In this document: one piece after another, positions 26,353 through 38,542 of the stretch
Layout of the letters: each line of letters starts with the position of its first letter
Position numbering within the stretch: position 1 is the stretch's first letter
Source of the DNA: Burhinus oedicnemus
Taxonomy: Eukaryota; Chordata; Aves; Charadriiformes; Burhinidae
Direction: 5' to 3'
NCBI GenBank assembly: GCA_008921705.1
Contig: VFFE01007257.1
Span: 3,782,858-3,846,857 of the forward strand
Length of the DNA: 64,000 nucleotides
Translations under genes and position numbers: made by a program
The notes under the pieces: generated by a model
What the model saw: only the letters and a program-made list of their open reading frames with translations
Told to the model about the DNA's origin: nothing
Database searches by the model: none

Positions 26353-29300
26353 AATATTTTTTTCTGAGTTGATTGCAGCTATGCAGATTTTTTGGATGTT
26401 ATGATTTATTCCTTCATGTTCTCCTAACAGAAAGCCTTAATTAATGAACAAAGATATGTTAACATAGACACAGTTTGGTACAGAAAAATGAAAGCAGGTC
26501 TAGAAAACAATGCTGTATTTTGAAATACAAGAAATAAGGAAACACAAGCAACTCGGAAAAGGCAGTGTGTGTCCCTAGACAGGAGAAACCTTGGTGAGGA
26601 GAATAACCGTGTGTTTGGTCTTTGAGCCTCTAGTACGTTAACCTCTGAGTTTCAAAGCGTGAGGAATAATAACATAGTGGGTTTTATAAGGAACCAAAAA
26701 TCTGTAGGTTTAAGGAAATAGGGGAAGTTTTAGGAGCCAATAATTTTATCAATGGCAAAAATTAATCTGACAGCTGAAATACTCCATGAATGTGTTGTAC
26801 ACTATTATAAACATATCTGAAAGGAAGAAAAATTAGATTATTCCCTAGTGAAACACTAAATATCACCCAGAAAAAAGGAAATTTTACTGTTATTTTACCT
26901 GCCTTAATTTGTAAGAAATAGTAGTTACTAGCTGCCTTTATACAGTAGTTCAGGCATGTGCTTTAAAAGATGTCAAGGACTCACTGGACAAGGAGAGTGT
27001 ATAGTAACTGAGAAACCTTTTTAGTTAGCTACCTTCTCAATCTATAAGAAAGATGATATTTAAAAAGAAATAAACATTCTTTCTGGTTGTTTAACAAAAC
27101 TCACAGGTTTTTCTTCACTCATAAGTTAAATATAATACCACTGTAACTTTGTGATTGTAACAAATACTTCATTTGAATGTATGAAAGCACCTTAACAATG
27201 TAAGTCACAAGGTTGAATGTGTGAATGCAGTTTATTCAAATACCTACTTACAATGGGTTAAGGCTCTGGCACATCATAAATAACTAACTTTTAGTATTTA
27301 GCTTCAAGTACATTATTGCCTTACTCTAGTTCCCAGATCAGAAGGCCATTTAATCAGTAACAAGACCTGTTGACTTCAGTGGCTTTAGATCAGGTTGTAT
27401 ATCATGAACAGCAGTACAAATTACACTTTTGTGACCAAGTTTAGGCACTGTAGTAAGAGCGACCAGAAGTACAGCCCCACAGATTTAATCACTATCAGTA
27501 GGTTTTATTTGAGTAAGGATGACAAAGTTTGGCTTTCCCAAATTATAACACAGCATATTTTTCCAGTATGGCATTTTCATTAAAAAGTAAATGTAGTATA
27601 AAAATGTCTCAAGCATATTTGATGCCTTTCTGGGCATACAAAGGACAGCATATCACAAAACAAAGACTCCTACAGTATTTTGCTTTTTATGCGGAAAAAA
27701 ATAAATAGCTCAAAACACTGTAAAAGATGAGCTAAGCTCTCAGCTTGTGAAAGCATTGCTATACACAGAAGATATAGAGAATATTAGGAGAGCTTGATTT
27801 AATGCAGTCTATTAATTACTATTAATTATTTAAAATATTATAAAACTCCCCCATGAACCCCTACTGAGATGCCGACATGTCAAGCAAGCAATTAAAATAC
27901 AATACAGTTAACCATAAAATAGAGAGCAAAAGGAAATAAAATATTAAAAAGCTAAACAAATTGGTGGTGTTAGCAAATCTTTATCACTTACTGAAATTCT
28001 AAATTCCTTGAAACTGAACCAACTGCATTAGCTGATTTGTATTTCATCTCATAAAGTCCTATCTACTCCAAAAATCTTTCTTCATAAATGTTAAATATCT
28101 TTACTTTTTTTTTAGATAAGTTTATGATCTTTACTATTGGAACTGACTAATTTGTGTCAGGAAGAGAAAGCAATGGTCAAAAAACCAGCAAACTGTAAAG
28201 AACACTGAAAAAGGTGGGCTTTTCTTGATTCTAGAAGATATTATGGGAGGCAGAGTGAGGTGACTGTTAGTTACAAGGTTTTTCTCCTTCACTGCCACCC
28301 AAAAAAAAGAACAAAAATGTTGACATTTTTAAAGGGAAGATGAAACATTAGTATATACACTCTCAAATTGTCAGAAAGTATTATAAATAGTAAACACAAT
28401 AAATGCCTGACTGTAAACATACAGCTCTAGTGCTGTATTTTGTGCTATGGAAAAAACATAAATATTTTGCCTTTTTAAGTATTTTTTTAGTATCTCCCAA
28501 ACCCCTTATAGTCTAAAAATTATATTTAGTACCATTTCTTCATGTTTTGTTTTTAAGCAGCATCACATCATGGCACTCATTAACTGTGCAGGACACCAAA
28601 GTGAATAAATGACAGATTTAATGAAAGGATTTAAGTGGTAGGCCCTCTCTTAAATATCACTGAGAAATAGTGAGATAGATATGACCCTACCAACTGCTTC
28701 ACAAGAGGCATAGAATATATTAAATGTATTGTATAATGTAAACAGTCCAATTGGGATAGACCTTTCACAGCTTACTCCTGACATACATTTTCCTTGAAAA
28801 CTGGAGTGGAAATTACAGCGTGAAACTGGGGAGCTTTCATCCTGTAAAGGTTGCTGGTTTCTGGTGTCTGTATCCATCAAGTCCTTTAGCAAAATTTATT
28901 TCTGGCAATCAGTTGGTTTGCCTCACCTAGATGCAAATTGCAGCAAAGGAATGATTTTATCTTCTTGGTATTAAAGCTTTTGAAATTCTGTACCTATTGC
29001 GGTTGTGCCTACGTCGCACAGTGAGATGACAAAAATTCCTTCCTCAAACCCCAAAGAGTTGAATCCTTCATATGCTCATGGTGCATAAGCTTTCTTTCCA
29101 TACGCATTTTTTTAATCATATATAAATGTGTCGTTACTCACCCTAATATAAGCCATCAAGGTGTCATTCAGTATAGGCTCCATAGGGTCTTAAACAGTGT
29201 TTTCTTGAAACAATCTGTGTTGCATTGTCCATTTGTTTGTCTCATCAGACACTTCAGAGACAGAACTTATTCCCACGTGCCATTACCTGGTATGACCCTA

Positions 29301-29805
29301 TTTCTGGTTTATGTGTTAACAGCAGAAGGGAGAGCAGGACCTCAAAATTCAGTTTAATATTAGCAGGAGTAATGCTAACTTTTGAAAATAGGTAAGAGGT
29401 AGGAGTGCAAAAAGCCCCATGTGATACAAAAGCAGAAGCAGACTGCCCCAGATACCATCTTTCCCCTTCACCCTCCTGGTTTGCCCCTGTTCTCTTCAAA
29501 CATACTGAAATTTCCTTTTCTGCAAAAATTGCTGTTTCTTATTGCAGCAGGATGGAAGTATTAGACACAGTTATGATTTCACAGCAGTTCAAATTTTATT
29601 AAGTGATTCAAGGTAGATCAAGAGGTTGAATTTTAGCAGTACTTAATCATTAACTGATTTAAAGATTTACAAAGTAATTTAACTAAATAACTGAACAGCA
29701 ACTTGATTACAGATTTGAAGATTACAAGATTCATGCTAACTTACTGTAAGATATCTCAAACCAATACATATATATGTGAGCAAAAGCACAGATCTCAGAT
29801 TAATG
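26353..29805. other. Very AT-rich non-coding stretch
   Basis: About 3.4 kb with no supportable gene. It includes especially AT-rich patches (27806-27845) and many short A or T runs. Open frames are at most 81 codons and match nothing recognised. Confidence 0.55.
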
Positions 29806-29821
29806 TGTATATATATATATG
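29806..29821. repeat. (TA)n microsatellite
   Basis: TGTATATATATATATG: a short TA run immediately left of the CpG-rich block. Confidence 0.85.
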
Positions 29822-29828
29822 CAAAGCA

Positions 29829-30644
29829 TGTAAGTGCGTGCACACACACCACGGTTTATAACCGCTGAGATCAAAGATCTCTTAATATCACACGACTCTA
29901 TCGAGTCAGCGGGTACCTCTTCTAACTCCTACACGTGCATGGACAAATGGAAGAACGTCCACATCCATAAAGCTAATGCATATTTATCATAAACGTATAA
30001 GTGGAGAGGTGGATGAAAGAGAGGCTAGCTTATAGTTAAAATTTCCCTTTTCGAGTTAAATACTCATAATGCATTGGCATTCGTCAACAGGCGGTAATCG
30101 AGGCTCAAGAGGGATTGTCTCGCCCTGGTCTTGTAGTCCTCGAGGTGTTTACCTGAGACAGTGTTCTGACTCAGGGGAGATACTGGCCCCAGCCCGCTGC
30201 GATCCAGAAGCGCTCAAAGGGTCTTTACTAGAATCACTACTTGTAGGATCCCAGATAATTGACTTTCATCAGGTACTTTCCACTCTGGCCCAGTTCAGAC
30301 TATGGAGTAGTCTGGTACTTTCCATGAGTTACACAAGCCCAGGACTTGTTAGGACTTGTGGTCCTGGTACCCCCCCTTTCTGTGGCCATGATCCATATGT
30401 TGTCAGGAGTGATCAATTATAGTTATTATCTTCAAACGGTAGGAGCCATGAGAACCAGGTGCGCTAAGGGGTTGCTGTAGTGTTCTAGTCCATTGCTCTC
30501 TACTCTTTATTTCATGTTAGACCATTATGTATTGTTCTGGTCATTGTATTGTTATGTGGTCCAGGTAGGGAGGAAATCCCCCCAAGTACTGAGAAGTCTA
30601 AGGCAGGGGAGGGGGGTGCGTGTGTGCGGAATTGCACCACCACA
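29829..30644. mobile_element. Unassigned CpG-rich block, possible LTR-retroelement remnant
   Basis: About 0.8 kb that stands out from its surroundings: roughly 22 CpG dinucleotides (for example TATCGAGTCAGCGGG, CCTCGAGG, CCCGCTGCGATCC, AAGCGCTC), against almost none in neighbouring kilobases. Its right edge, CACCACCACA, would be the TG...CA-type end of an LTR read on the minus strand (TGTGGTGGTG). A purine tract AAGGCAGGGGAGGGGGG lies at 30600-30616, directly before TGCGTG, as a retroviral polypurine tract would. However, no target-site duplication, paired LTR, or gag/pol/env coding was found, and the TATA-like and AATAAA-like sites do not occur in a sensible order on either strand. A 117-codon plus-strand frame (30069-30422) lies inside and resembles no protein I know. 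It could also be part of another repeat family or a diverged regulatory island. The edges are soft. Confidence 0.4.
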
Positions 30645-31344
30645 CTTTTTCAAAACCTCTGGCTGCTGAGTATATCGGAGAAGATGTTAATATAATGTAG
30701 CATCAAACTGTGGTTCTCAATCCTTTCCCATGTCCTTCCTGTATTTCTGTCACTCAACATGCACATTACCTGCATAGCATTCTTACATTGCCACAGAGTA
30801 TGCGCCCACCTCTGTAGTGAAATCTGTATGTCTGCTGACATCTCTCTGTTATCTCACAACTCGGTACACAAGTCTGAAGTCCTAATTTCATGTCAAAAAA
30901 CCCCCAAGAGGTGAAAAAAAGGAGTTTTGCGAAGAAAACAAAATAATGATCTTGTTTTTGCAGGAAGAACCAGATCAGGTTGGGTTTTTTGTTCGTTTTT
31001 TTTGGCATCACTGTCATGTAGGATACTGCCTTGGAACAAATAATACAAGGACATTGAATTCCCTTGATGTCAGTCTACAACTTTGTGGTTTAATGTATTC
31101 CATTCACTATTGAAAACATTTGTTGCTATCCTGACATTAAACAAGTAAATGCCTCTTCTGAAATGTGAAAAATTTTATGATGTATTAGTGTAGGGTTGTT
31201 ATACCTAATTATTCTATATTTTTGAGTCCAAAGTCAAAGTTTACATCATAATGCCACTATTGAACTAGTGTTTAAAAATGTGCTCCCCCTAGCAGCAATG
31301 TTTATTAGAGAGTAATGGCATGGTAAAGATCAACACGAACCTTT
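30645..31344. other. Non-coding stretch before the large CR1
   Basis: No gene or repeat recognised in about 700 bp. The left part may still belong to whatever the CpG-rich block is, and the last 100 bp may be degraded upstream CR1 sequence, because the 5' edge of that CR1 is not sharp. Confidence 0.5.
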
Positions 31345-34239
31345 AAACTGAAGGACTCAGGGGGTGGGGTCCAAAGTGCCAATGCTCACACCATTGCAAC
31401 CAACTGGGGAATAAGCCAGGCCAACCACAACAGCAGCAAATGTTCCTTAGCTGCCTCCCAAGATGAGAGCCAGAAGACCTACCACCTCAAGTGTATGTAT
31501 ACCAGTGCACGCAGCCTGGGGAAACAAACAGGAGGAACTGGAGCTCTGGCCCAGTCAGAATGTTACGATATCACAGGAATGATTGAAACATGGTGGGACA
31601 ACATGACATGACTGGAGGATCATGAGGGATATAGGCTGTTTCATAAAGACAGGCAGGGAAGAAGAGGTGGACGAGTCATGGTCTATATTAAGGAGAACCT
31701 TGGATGTATAGAAGTCAGCTGTGGTGATTGTGGAAGCCCTATCAAATGCCTCTGGGTCAAGATCAGAGGGGTCATCTCCCAGGGGGATCTTACAGTAGGC
31801 ATCTGCTACTGACCCCCAAACCAAGACGAAAAGGCCAACAGCAATATTTGAGTCACTTAAGCAAGCTTTGGGTCAACAGAGCCTGGTTCTTATGGGTGAC
31901 TTCAACTACCCAGACTTTTGTTGGAAGAATAATACAGCAGCTCACGTCATCCGTCAAGTTCCTGGAATGTGTAGAGGACTGCTTCCTCATACAAATGTTA
32001 GATGTGCTAACCAGGAATGAGGCACTGCTGGACTTGCTACTCATAAACCAAGAAAACCTGCTTTGTAATATCTCGATTAGCAATAGCCTTTGCTGCAGTG
32101 ATCACAATATTGTGGAGTTTGGGATCCTGCTGAGCACACTGAAGGTTAGTAGTAAGATAAAAGTTTTAGATTTCAGAAGAACAAACTTCAGCTCGGTCAG
32201 ATCTCAGCTGGGAGGGATTCTGTGGGCAGCTTCCATGGAGGATTAAGGAGTTAGAGAGCGCTGGGAGTTCTTCAAGATGCTCTCCTGGAAGCACAAAAAC
32301 AGTTCATCCCCTTTAAAGGCAGGTGAAGTAGGTGGAGCAAGAGACCTCCTTGGCTTAACTGCGAGCTTCTGAGTCTGCTCAAAAACAAAAGGGAAGCATA
32401 CCAGAGATGGAAAAGTGGATGAATACCTGTTGAGAACTACAAGGCCATTGCCAGAGATGCAGTCAGAAAAGCAAAGGCTCAGCTCAAATTGAAATTGGCC
32501 AGAAATATCAAAAACTACAAGCAAGGGTTCTTCAGGTACAGAAACAACAAGCAGAAACAGAAGGAAAATATTGGCCCACTGTTAAACAGGAGAGATGAAT
32601 TAGTTGCCAACAATGCTGAAAAGGCAGAGGTTCTCAACACTTTCTTCACCTCTGTCTTTACCAGCACTGTTGGGCCCCAGGCCTTGGGAACAACAATCCA
32701 GGTTGATGCCAACACAGACCCACCACCAGTGAAGGAAGAGTTGGTATGTGAACCATTACAGGAGCTTGACCCCTACAAATTGATGGGCCCTGATGCTATC
32801 CACCTGAGAGCTGGCTGACCTCAGTGCGAGGCCGCTCTCCATAGTCATGGAGATCGGGGGATGTCCCAGAGGACTGGAAGAAGGCTAATGTCACGCCCAT
32901 CTACAAGAATGCCTAAAGGAGGATCCAGGAAATTATAGGCCCATCAGTTTTACTTCAGTCTCTGGGAAAGTTATGGAGCGAATTCTTCTGGGGGCTACCA
33001 CAAGTCAAATGAAGCATGTGATTGGGAAAAGCCAGTACGGATTCACCAAGGGCAAATTGTGCTTGACAAACCTGATTGCCTTCTACAACAAAGTAACTTG
33101 CTTGGTTGATGTGGGGTGAGCAGTGGACATTGTCTACCTGGATTTATTTCTCAAAAGCTTTTGACAGTTCCCCACGCCTCCTCCTAGAGAAACTGATGGG
33201 TTATGGTCTAGACAATTGGTCTGTGTGGTGGGTGGGGAACTGACTGATAGGCCACACCCAGAGGGTGGTGGTCAATAGCTCCTTTTCAAACTGGCAACCT
33301 GTCACAAGTGGCATTCCCCATGGATCGATACTGGGTCCAACGCTGTTTAGTATCTTCATAAGTGATCTGGATGATAGGATCAAGTGTACCCTGATGCAGT
33401 TTCCTGATGATACCAAACTGCATGGGGAAGTGGTCACTTCAGAAGGGAGAGGCACCCTGCAAGATGATCTGGATAAGCTGGAAGAGTGGGCTAACAAGAA
33501 CATAATGAAGTTCAACAAGGACAAGTGTAAGGTCTTGCACCTGGGAAAACATAATCCAGGAGTGCAGCACAGGCTGGGATCTACGTGGCTGGGGAGCAGC
33601 TCTGTGGAAAGGGACATGGCAGCAAAGAAAGTCAACAGGATGCTGCGTTGCATCAAGAAGTGTATCACCAGCATAGATAAAGAAGTTATTATCCCACTCT
33701 ACTCGGTGCTTGTCAGGACACACCTGGAATACTGTGTTCTGTTTTGGTCTCCGCTATACAAAAAAGACGTGGACAGGCTGGAGAGGGTCCAGAGAAGGGT
33801 CACAAAAATGATCAAAGGACTGGGAAGCTTGCCATATGGGGAAAGGCTGAGAGAATTGGTTTTTTTCAGCCTTGAGAAGGCTTGGGGGAGACCTTATCAC
33901 CGTGTTCCAGGATTTAAAGAGTGGCTACAAGCAAGATGGAGACTCCATTTTACAAGGAGTCACATGGAAAGGATGAGAGGTAATGGGTACAAGTTATTCC
34001 TGGGAGAATTTCAATTGGACACAAGAGGAAAATTTTTCACAATGAGAACAGTCAGCCATTTCAATAATCTCCCCAGGGAAGTGGTGGATCCCCCACCGTT
34101 GGACACTTTTAAGATTCAGCTGGAGAGGGTGCTGGGCCATCTTGTCTGGACCATGCTTTTGCCAAGATGGGTTGGACCAGATGGTCTTTGAGGTCCCTTC
34201 CAATCTGGGATTCTATGATTCTGTGATTGATTCTATGAG
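31345..34239 (+). mobile_element. CR1 LINE, long 5'-truncated copy
   Basis: The largest transposon in the window, about 2.9 kb, sense orientation. It runs from the start of the ORF2 endonuclease domain through reverse transcriptase to the 3' tail, GGTCCCTTCCAATCTGGG followed by ATTCTATG / ATTCTGTG / ATTCTATG octamers. Full-length avian CR1 is about 4.5 kb with two ORFs; ORF1 and the 5' UTR are missing, as expected for a copy truncated during reverse transcription. The 5' boundary (about 31345) is uncertain by perhaps 100 bp. The copy cannot be active, having several frameshifts and stops. Confidence 0.95.
31495..34191 (+). pseudogene. Decayed CR1 ORF2 (endonuclease + reverse transcriptase)
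   Basis: ORF2 encodes an AP-type endonuclease and a reverse transcriptase, which together carry out target-primed reverse transcription. Endonuclease landmarks survive in changing frames: MYTSARSLGK near 31495, IETWWD near 31584, DRQGRRGG near 31650, MGDFNYPDFCWK at 31892 with the GDFN motif, and CSDHNIVEF near 32094. A linker is open at 32489-32818 (NTFFTSVFTS). The RT is broken by stops and frameshifts between about 32815 and 33260, then open for 308 codons from 33265 to 34191: SGIPHGSILGPTLFSIFISD, the catalytic box as FPDD (33400-33411) where FADD is expected, WANKNIMKFNKDKCKVLHLG, and LEYCVLFWSPLYKKD. Near 33613 the sequence joins SSSVERD directly to MAAKKVNRML; compared with the usual CR1 ORF2, about 16-17 residues seem to be missing in frame. 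The family is certain; exact lesions need alignment. Confidence 0.93.
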
Positions 34240-37200
34240 CCCTTTGCCTATGGAACCTGTTTAGACATTAGCAAATTACAATGCAGTTAACTAGACCGGA
34301 GTCTGCCTAGACTAAAAAGTTAGGCATGCCACTATAAATAAGATAATTATGATAATAGCCTTTTATAATGTAATTGATCTTTAGAATTTTCCTTCTCTGT
34401 GTCACTGTAGGAAGAGCTACCATTTGCATATTAAAATGCGGAGAATTGTTGACTACTCCTTTTTTTACTGGAACTGAATCAGTAGAACTCTGAAAGCCTG
34501 AAATTTCCCTCACAAGTAACACCTATCTACCAGAAAGTGTCTGCCTTTGACTGTAGTGTCAAATGCTGAGGCCTGAAATCTTGACTCTTCCAAAAAAATC
34601 CTCAATATATGATATTATGTATTTGCCTCTTATTTAAGTCTTACCTAAGGCTGTGCTTCTTTGACCCTTCTCACCTCAAGGGGCCAGTGGGATAGGCTTT
34701 CTTAAAGCACGTCTAGCAGATAAGGACTGTGAAGGGGAAATCATCCAGTGAAATATATTCCTTTTTAATATCCTACCTTCCACTGTAATTAAAGGCAATT
34801 CTAAAATGCAACAGTTTAACGCAAGATAAATGCTGTCTCTCCACTCAGTTGTTAAGCATAAAAAAACCCCTGCAACCATCTGTCACTTATGATTATTAGA
34901 CATGTCAATGTGCTTTGTGCTGCAGTTCTTTGAAGTACTGTAGGTTATATATGTCAATTTGTATTGTGTCATCTATTACAAACTCAGTACATACATTTTG
35001 TACATCAGCGTGCCAAGGGAAGACCGCTTACTTCAGTGGGCATCCCAACAACTGTTAAAAACACAGCTGTACTATCAAATGATCAGTGCTTAACTGAAGC
35101 AAGAGGTAAAATTCAAGGAATTTTCTTAAAGATTACCTTCTGATAAATTTGTTTTGTTTGACTGGTTGGTTGGTTTTAATATTTGGGGTACCTACTTGGT
35201 AATTTTGATTATCATTGGATGTGATTTGGAAGAGCAGAAACTTGTGCATTTTTACACCTACACAAATGTCTGTCAAAATCCGCTCTCAAAAAATGTTCCA
35301 ACATTTACAGAATGATTTGTAGAGTAGAAAAAAATACTGACATATGCTACTCACTTAGGAAATTATTAAAATTATTTCTGCTAAGCTCTAGTTATGGTGT
35401 TTGTTCTCCCCGCCTCTCAGACTGCTCCTGCTGTGATTGTCGGTTGTATCCTTCCAGATATATCGATTTAGAAAGCCTTGGAATGGGATTGTGCTTTTCC
35501 CATTTATTTATGTTTTGCTCAGTGCAGTGAAGGTCTTGCTCAGCGATTGGTCCTAGATATTCTGCAGTACTAAAACACTAAGTTTCCTCCTCCTGAAGCC
35601 TAGTTCTTGAAGACATAACCAAAGAAAACATTTGAGAATATTTTTCTCAAGAAGAGATTGAGAACCTCTAGACCTTAGTAGCTCAAAATTCAGGAAGCAG
35701 GCAGGCTCAAACCTTCTGTTTTACGGGTGAGTGTAATCTTTTAGGAGCCCAAGGATCCTCAGTTTTGAACAACTGGGAGAGGCATTTATTGCCAAGTATT
35801 ATCAAGTCCTGTCATAGTTTTTTTATAACATTACAGCAAGGCCATACTTTGAATCATCTTGTCAAAATATATTGCCTTCAATACTGAGAAGTCTTTTGAT
35901 TTTATATACAATTTTATACTTGTGAAATTAAATGAGTCCAGTAGTGCTTACAGAATCCAGTCTATTATGAAAGACACAATGGTCATAATAGATTTAATAT
36001 TTTGGTATATTATATGATAGGTATATAGATACTAAAAAGCCACTATTTGATTAGTTTTATTCTAAAACAACTTCTAAGGTTTGTTTTATAAATATATGTT
36101 TCTGTTTATTTCTGTCAGACCTTTTCTTGTTCTTCTGCATTCTTATATGAGTAGCTACATGAAACTCTTTCTGGACAAAAAGAGCAATGAACGAAAAATG
36201 CAACATTTTTTGTTACTTCATAACTGTTTTCACTGAGTGTAGAATTTGTTATTGTCAAAATAATTTTAGCTGCACTCTGTACTTATGAGTGGTTGTTTTC
36301 TATTGAAAAATAGATTTTATGGAGTTGTTATTGCTCAAGCACACGTTATATCCCAAGCATATATATGTGTGTCTGCCTTTAAGCCAAAGTTGTTTTTTTC
36401 TTTAAAGCTGAAGCACAATTTCAGTAGCTAATAACTGACTATTTCTGCATTTAATCTCTTCTTTCACTAGGTGAAAATGCAAGCATTTGTTGCCTTCAAG
36501 CAGTTCTTACCTTTGTTTTAGGATGTTCTTTTTTATTGTTATTACTATGAGTTGAATATCATCTTTTTAAAAGGAGGTACATTAAGGTCATGAAGAATTA
36601 ATTTTGTGACTATTAAGTCATATATAATTATGTTTAAATATAATTGTTGTGAATTTTAATTGTTCGGGAAAGTCAGAAAATTAGTACAACACATCAAAAA
36701 TAATCACAATAAAATTTCAGTACAATTCTGATAGAAGAGTGTTACTTATTTCATCATAGATGTTATCATTACCTGTTAACATAATCATGACTCATTTCTG
36801 CAACACATAATCAAATACACAGTCTTACTCCAGATTCTTACAATCTTACAACACTACTCATAGTGTTGAACGCTATGAGACATTGGTTGGGAAGGAAAAG
36901 TTACTGCTTTGTATCTTTGAATGCAAAGATCCTTTTGAACTAGATATATCTTCTACATATTCGTGTTCCCAGTAAAATAAATAATTTGTACTAGCTTGTG
37001 TATTAGGGATGATTTTTCCTTACCATTAGCCAGTAAAGAATTAAGAGATTTGTGTGTACTTAAAGTGCTCCTTATAGGCCTAAGCATCTCCTTTTTTTTT
37101 CCCTGGAAAATTTGTCCTGGCAGTATTTGAAATTTTTATACAGTTATCCAGTATTTCAGTCTGCTGGATGTTTGAAAATGTGTACTGAACCTGTACAGAT

Positions 37201-37355
37201 CAACTCCACAGTGCACGCCTGAGAATGTCAATTCTGTAACAAAGTATTGAACTGACTGGGTTTTTTTCTATATATGTTACGTCTGTGTGGACAGCCAGTG
37301 TAACAGATCCTTAACGTGTCATTTAGTGAACTTGTACACCTCATGGCACTCATTT
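34240..37355. other. AT-rich non-coding stretch
   Basis: No supportable gene or transposon in about 3.1 kb. Very AT-rich segments occur around 35990-36100 and 36600-36720. The longest open frames are 67-72 codons and carry no family signature. Confidence 0.55.
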
Positions 37356-37720
37356 ATGGCACTGAGAAGGGGCCCACAGAAGACAGTCACCGAATTGAAG
37401 TAGCACTTCTTTACGCTGCAGACAGTGAACTTCCGGATTTTCTTGCCGCAGAAGATGGTCGTGGCAGAGAGTGTCAACAAGTTCAAAATAGGGTTAGACA
37501 GATTTGTGGGCAACATGTTCACAAACAGCTACTAAAGAAGAAAGGCAGAGGTGTACCTTCTACCACCCCTACTGTAATGACTATTGAGGGACAAAAACCA
37601 ACGGATCGCAGAAAGTAGCTAAGCTTATGTGATTTCCGAAGCAGCATCTTGTAATGCTGCTGCTGTGAGAGGTACAATACCAAGCTAGACTATTGGCCGG
37701 GTCCAGAAGTGCATCTCTCG
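37356..37720 (+). mobile_element. Ancient LINE (CR1/L3-like) 3' end
   Basis: From 37407 one frame reads FFTLQTVNFRIFLPQKMVVA, then ESVNKFKIGLDRFVGN, and stops at 37533. This follows the ORF2 C-terminal pattern of CR1-clade LINEs (FFTxRxVNxWNxLPxxVVxAESVNxFKxxLDxF), with the WN of the pattern lost. Downstream, TAGACTATTGGCCGGGTCCA at 37686 resembles the 3' untranslated ending common in older sauropsid CR1/L3 elements (TAGACxATTGGTCTGATCCAG). It differs clearly from the other CR1 copies here, so it is probably an older lineage. The overlapping 100-codon frame from 37316 is a shifted reading of the same DNA. Edges are approximate. Confidence 0.65.
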
Positions 37721-38542
37721 TAAAGTGGGAGAGGGAGAAAAGAAAATGCTCCTCCATATCCTATGAAGAAAAGAACAGAGGTTTGTGAGATTTTACCTTA
37801 CTGCTTTGGCTTCAGGGCAGCACAGGGCAGAAGATATCGTAAGGAAAGAACCTGGTCATTAAGGAGTATGTTTTTAATCCTATATTTGAAAAGATCAACC
37901 AATTGAGAGGACTGAAGCTGTTGTTGCGAAGTATCTGTGGGGCTTTGGAGACTGCAAAAACCTCAGTGCTTAGAAGATTGATGAGCTGCTGTTACCCTGG
38001 AGCTGAGAGGTCCTCTAGCAAGTAGAGAGAAATTGTCTGAGAATGGGTATCTTTCTCATTGGCCTTACTTTTCAGGATTAAAGGTACTGGGCACTGCATA
38101 GGAATAGTATGGAATTAATGCAGCCTCCCAAGGTCATCACACTGCAAAGAAGACATAAGAGAATTTGGGCCTCAGGAGAGCATATGAAGCACTCTTTTGG
38201 ATACTGCAGCTGGGCTGTATCTGACGTCACAGGTGGAGCGGTATGTTGTTTTCATTTTGAAAATTGCTGTAATATGGGTCTCAAAGCACTTACGAATGCA
38301 TCAGCAAAGAATGTTGGGATGGGATAAGAGAATGTGCGTGTCACAGCCATATGCTATCTAATCACAGGCAGAAAGGCTTTTAGGCAGACAATGCTTAGAA
38401 AAGAGAAGATCAGCAATATTTCTAACAGGTGCTTGCCTAATCTGTTCTTACAGGTCTCTCCTAATGTGGGCTTCAGAATCTCCCAGTCCATTCCCCTGTA
38501 TCACTGCCACTACTGCTCGAAACATGTTTCCTTCTCTCTCAG
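37721..38542. other. Non-coding stretch with a consensus CRE
   Basis: No gene recognised. It contains a perfect palindromic TGACGTCA at 38222-38229 followed by CAGGTGG; about one such octamer is expected by chance in a window of this size, so it is only noted. Small open frames (71-72 codons) are unremarkable. Confidence 0.5.

Noticed and set aside
30395..30411. TGTTGTCAGGAGTGATC resembling a tRNA-Leu primer-binding site, which would mark an ERVL 5' LTR boundary
   Set aside because: No CA-terminated LTR end lies directly before it, the match is imperfect, and no gag follows.
30069..30422. 117-codon plus-strand frame as a possible viral or host protein
   Set aside because: No recognisable domain; it lies in the CpG-rich block, where fewer stops are expected from composition alone.
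31728..32246. 172-codon open frame as an independent gene
   Set aside because: It is a frame-shifted passage through the CR1 endonuclease; only its second half is in the CR1 frame.
33201..33723. Long minus-strand frames (157 and 94 codons)
   Set aside because: They are antisense shadows of the CR1 reverse transcriptase.
37316..37618. 100-codon open frame as a host gene
   Set aside because: Another frame of the same DNA gives a LINE ORF2 C-terminus and explains the sequence better.
38222..38229. Consensus CRE (TGACGTCA) as a promoter element
   Set aside because: About one occurrence is expected by chance, and no transcription start, CpG island or first exon is evident nearby.
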